Assembly: GCF_900094625.1 (NCBI RefSeq)
Contig: NZ_FMAJ01000005.1
Span: 124,001 to 188,000 of the forward strand
From: Rhizobium aethiopicum
Lineage (GTDB): Bacteria; Pseudomonadota; Alphaproteobacteria; Rhizobiales; Rhizobiaceae
DNA: 64,000 bases
Direction: 5' to 3'
Below are positions 62,119-64,000 of this stretch, in pieces. Made by a program: the position numbers and the translations under genes. Position 1 is the stretch's first letter, and each line of letters begins with the position of its first letter. Under the pieces are notes generated by a model. It did no database searches and was not told where the DNA came from. It worked only from the letters and a program-made list of their open reading frames with translations.

Positions 62119-62823
62119 ATGAAACATGCGTTGGTGACGGGTGGCGGTCGCGGTATCGGTCTTGCGGCCGCCCTGGCGCTTCGGGACGCAGGCTATCGTG
62201 TGACGGCGACCGGGATCGATGCCGCCGAAATCGATGTCATGCCGAAGAGGGAAGGCCTTGCCGGCGTCGTGCTCGACGTGCGTGACCAGGCCTCCGTCGA
62301 TAGGCTGGTCGGTTCCTTCGACAGGCTCGATGCGGTGGTCAACTGTGCCGGCCTCATCCGGCGTGGCGGCGCGGAGTTTGATCCCGCCACATTCGCGGAG
62401 GTCATCGACGTCAATCTCTCGGGCACGATGCGGGTTTGCGTCGCGGCCAGGCCGCTGCTGGCGCGAGAGGGCGGCGCGATCGTCAATACCGCTTCCATGC
62501 TGTCCTTCTTCGGCGGACCTGCCGTGCCTGCCTACACTGCCAGCAAGGGCGGCATAGCACAGCTCACCAAATCGCTGGCCGTCGCCTGGGCGGCGGACAA
62601 GATCAGGGTCAACGCGGTGGCGCCCGGCTGGATCGCCACCGAGCTGACACGTCCCCTCTACGAAGACGCAAGCCGAGCAGAGCCTATCCTGCAGCGCACC
62701 CCGATGCGCCGCTGGGGCAAACCGGAAGACGTCGCCGGCCCGATCGTCTTCCTGTGCTCGGAAGCGGCCGGCTTCACGACCGGCGTCATCCTGCCGGTCG
62801 ATGGCGGCTATGCCGCAGCATGA
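62119..62823 (+). CDS. Short-chain dehydrogenase/reductase (SDR)
   Basis: This 234-residue SDR has the cofactor motif VTGGGRGIGLAAALAL, NCAG, the catalytic Ser in NTASMLSFFGG and Tyr/Lys in YTASKGG, then APGWIATELTRPLY and the closing PVDGGYAAA. It resembles small NAD(P)-dependent 3-ketoacyl reductase-like enzymes such as 2,3-dihydro-2,3-dihydroxybenzoate dehydrogenases and sugar dehydrogenases. It is followed after 14 bp by the cupin gene and diverges from sitA. The reaction is unknown; linkage with a cupin dioxygenase-like protein and a MalG permease suggests one more catabolic unit. Confidence 0.87.
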   Translation: MKHALVTGGGRGIGLAAALALRDAGYRVTATGIDAAEIDVMPKREGLAGVVLDVRDQASVDRLVGSFDRLDAVVNCAGLIRRGGAEFDPATFAEVIDVNLSGTMRVCVAARPLLAREGGAIVNTASMLSFFGGPAVPAYTASKGGIAQLTKSLAVAWAADKIRVNAVAPGWIATELTRPLYEDASRAEPILQRTPMRRWGKPEDVAGPIVFLCSEAAGFTTGVILPVDGGYAAA

Positions 62824-62837
62824 AAAAGAGAGGTTCC

Positions 62838-63326
62838 ATGGCCTACCAATCTGTCCACCCTATGTCGCCGCCCGAAATCGTCGTCGCTGCGGTTCCCGAA
62901 GATGAACGGATCTGGGTTCCCCAGGCCCCCGATGTCTGGTTCCGCCCCCTGATGCTGAACACGCTGCAGGGCGGGTGGTGCAATCTCCTGCGGGTGCGGC
63001 GCGCGGGCATTCTCAGCCGTCATCGGCACCCCGGACCAGTCCACGGCTATGTCATCAAGGGCCGCTGGCGCTACCTCGAACATGATTGGATCGCCACCGA
63101 AGGATCCTACGTCTTCGAACCGCCGGGCGAGACCCATACGCTGACCGTGCCTGACGATGTCGAGGAGATGATCACCTTCTTCAACATTTCAGGCTGCATG
63201 TATTATGTCGATGAAAACGGCGAGCACACCGGCTTCGAGGACGTCTTCACCAAGATCGACATGTGCGCCGCCCATTATCAAAAGGTCGGCCTCGGCGCCG
63301 ATTTCGTGAACCAGTTCGTCCGATAG
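62838..63326 (+). CDS. Cupin protein, 2,4'-dihydroxyacetophenone-dioxygenase-like
   Basis: This 162-residue cupin is of the ChrR/2,4'-dihydroxyacetophenone dioxygenase type. His residues in AGILSRHRHPGPVHGYVIKGRWRYLEHDW and the motif FEPPGETHTLTVPDD form the expected metal pocket. The start at 62838 has AGAGG upstream; ATG 62820 (overlapping the SDR stop) is six codons earlier. It is coupled to the SDR gene. Members cleave the C-C bond of hydroxyacetophenones or act on other substrates, so the exact role is not certain. It converges with the permease gene at 63399. Confidence 0.85.
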   Translation: MAYQSVHPMSPPEIVVAAVPEDERIWVPQAPDVWFRPLMLNTLQGGWCNLLRVRRAGILSRHRHPGPVHGYVIKGRWRYLEHDWIATEGSYVFEPPGETHTLTVPDDVEEMITFFNISGCMYYVDENGEHTGFEDVFTKIDMCAAHYQKVGLGADFVNQFVR

Positions 63327-63398
63327 CGTGATGAGCCGATCGGCATCCTTCCGGCGGGCGGGATGACATCCTCACCACCCGCCGCCGAAACGTTATTG

Positions 63399-64000
63399 CT
63401 ACTCCTTCACCGCGCCTGTCATCGAAGACACGTAATAGTCGACGAAGAAGGAATAGAGGATGACCACAGGCAGCGAGCCGAACAGTGCCCCCGCCATCAG
63501 CGATCCCCATTCGAAGACGTCACCGCGCACCAGTTCGGTGAGGACGCCGACCGGTATGGTCTTGTTCTCCGAGGACTGAATGAATGTCAGCGCGTAGATG
63601 AACTCGTTCCACGAGAGCGTGAAGGCGAAGATGCCGGCCGAGATCAGGCCTGGTACCGCAAGCGGCAGAATGATCTTGACGAGGATCTGCCAGCGGTTGG
63701 CGCCGTCAACCAGCGCGCTTTCCTCGAGCTCGAACGGGATCGAGCGGAAATAGCCCATCAGCAGCCAGGTGCAGAAGGGAATGAGGAAGGTCGGATAGGT
63801 GAAGATCAGCGCCAGGCGCGAGTCGTAGATGCCGAGCTTGAAGACGATGAAAGCAAGCGGGATGAACAGGATCGACGGCGGAATGAGATAGGCGAGAAAG
63901 ATGACGAGGCCGATCTGCCGCGAGCCGGTGAAACGCACCCGCTCGATCGCATAGGCGCCGAACACCGAGGCCACCAGCGACAGCGCCGTCGACCCCACGG
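63399..64000 (-). CDS. Carbohydrate ABC transporter permease (MalG family), 5' end outside window
   Basis: About 200 residues of the C-terminal part of a MalG-type permease are visible. The ATPase-contact loop reads EESALVDGANRWQILVKIILPLAVPGLISAG, followed by FTLSWNEFIYALTFIQSSENKTIPVGVL and the closing SMTGAVKE. The frame is open to the window edge at 64000, so the gene is truncated there, and the apparent start near 63998 is an internal GTG. It probably belongs to another sugar importer operon lying to the right. The 72 bp before it contain a GC-rich imperfect hairpin. Confidence 0.9.
   Translation of the reverse strand, partial: VGSTALSLVASVFGAYAIERVRFTGSRQIGLVIFLAYLIPPSILFIPLAFIVFKLGIYDSRLALIFTYPTFLIPFCTWLLMGYFRSIPFELEESALVDGANRWQILVKIILPLAVPGLISAGIFAFTLSWNEFIYALTFIQSSENKTIPVGVLTELVRGDVFEWGSLMAGALFGSLPVVILYSFFVDYYVSSMTGAVKE

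Noticed and set aside
63353..63387. GC-rich imperfect hairpin between the cupin gene and the MalG-type gene as a bidirectional terminator
   Set aside because: The stem contains a bulge and no T-run follows on either strand, so an intrinsic terminator cannot be supported.

Overview
The window looks like an accessory replicon, probably a large plasmid or chromid, of a Rhizobium species close to R. leguminosarum or R. etli. The evidence is GC-rich coding with a strong G/C third-position bias, dense catabolic operons each with its own ABC or TRAP importer and LysR/GntR regulator, a sitABCD manganese operon with Mur-like operators, and a biuret hydrolase whose catalytic residues fall at the same positions as I recall for the characterised R. 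leguminosarum enzyme. There are no rRNA or tRNA genes, no CRISPR array and no intact insertion sequence; only a transposase tail and a truncated etfA are relics. Organism and replicon are inferences.

Layout. (1) 1-1005: 3' end of an HPPD-like fusion gene. (2) 11224 down to 1174: a ten-gene minus-strand operon (SDR, split transketolase, TRAP importer, sugar ABC importer, amidohydrolase) with a divergent LysR gene at 11365. (3) 12670-22878: two small phosphatases, an AfuABC/FbpABC-type importer with a fused permease and two binding proteins, and a divergent two-component system. I read this as probable sugar-phosphate uptake. (4) 23044-32959: a sigma-54 promoter, a guanidine-I riboswitch with terminator, an importer, two DUF1989 proteins (carboxyguanidine deiminase), a biotin-dependent carboxylase and allophanate hydrolase, together a guanidine-to-ammonia pathway. 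(5) 33197-41610: a creatininase-family gene, a LysR regulator, an NMT1-type importer, a cytosine-deaminase-like amidohydrolase, an FAD oxidase, a flavodoxin-fold reductase and a RidA protein. A 35-bp element is shared between the creatininase promoter and the importer promoter. (6) 41700-49310: a GntR regulator and a sigma-54-driven BMP-family importer operon that encloses biuret hydrolase, followed by a second cysteine hydrolase and a cupin.

(7) 49507-55938: an etfA remnant, then on the minus strand a DapA-family aldolase, a GntR regulator, a sugar ABC importer and a PfkB kinase. (8) 56321-57862: a LysR gene divergent from a cupin gene. (9) 58060-61774: a transposase tail and sitABCD. (10) 62119-64000: an SDR, a cupin dioxygenase-like gene and a MalG-type permease cut by the window edge.

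Blocks 4-6 (about 26 kb) form a nitrogen-scavenging island. Guanidine and biuret routes both converge on allophanate, which the single allophanate hydrolase at 31050 can turn into ammonia. The block between them looks like an undescribed route for a further nitrogen-rich, possibly cyclic, compound.
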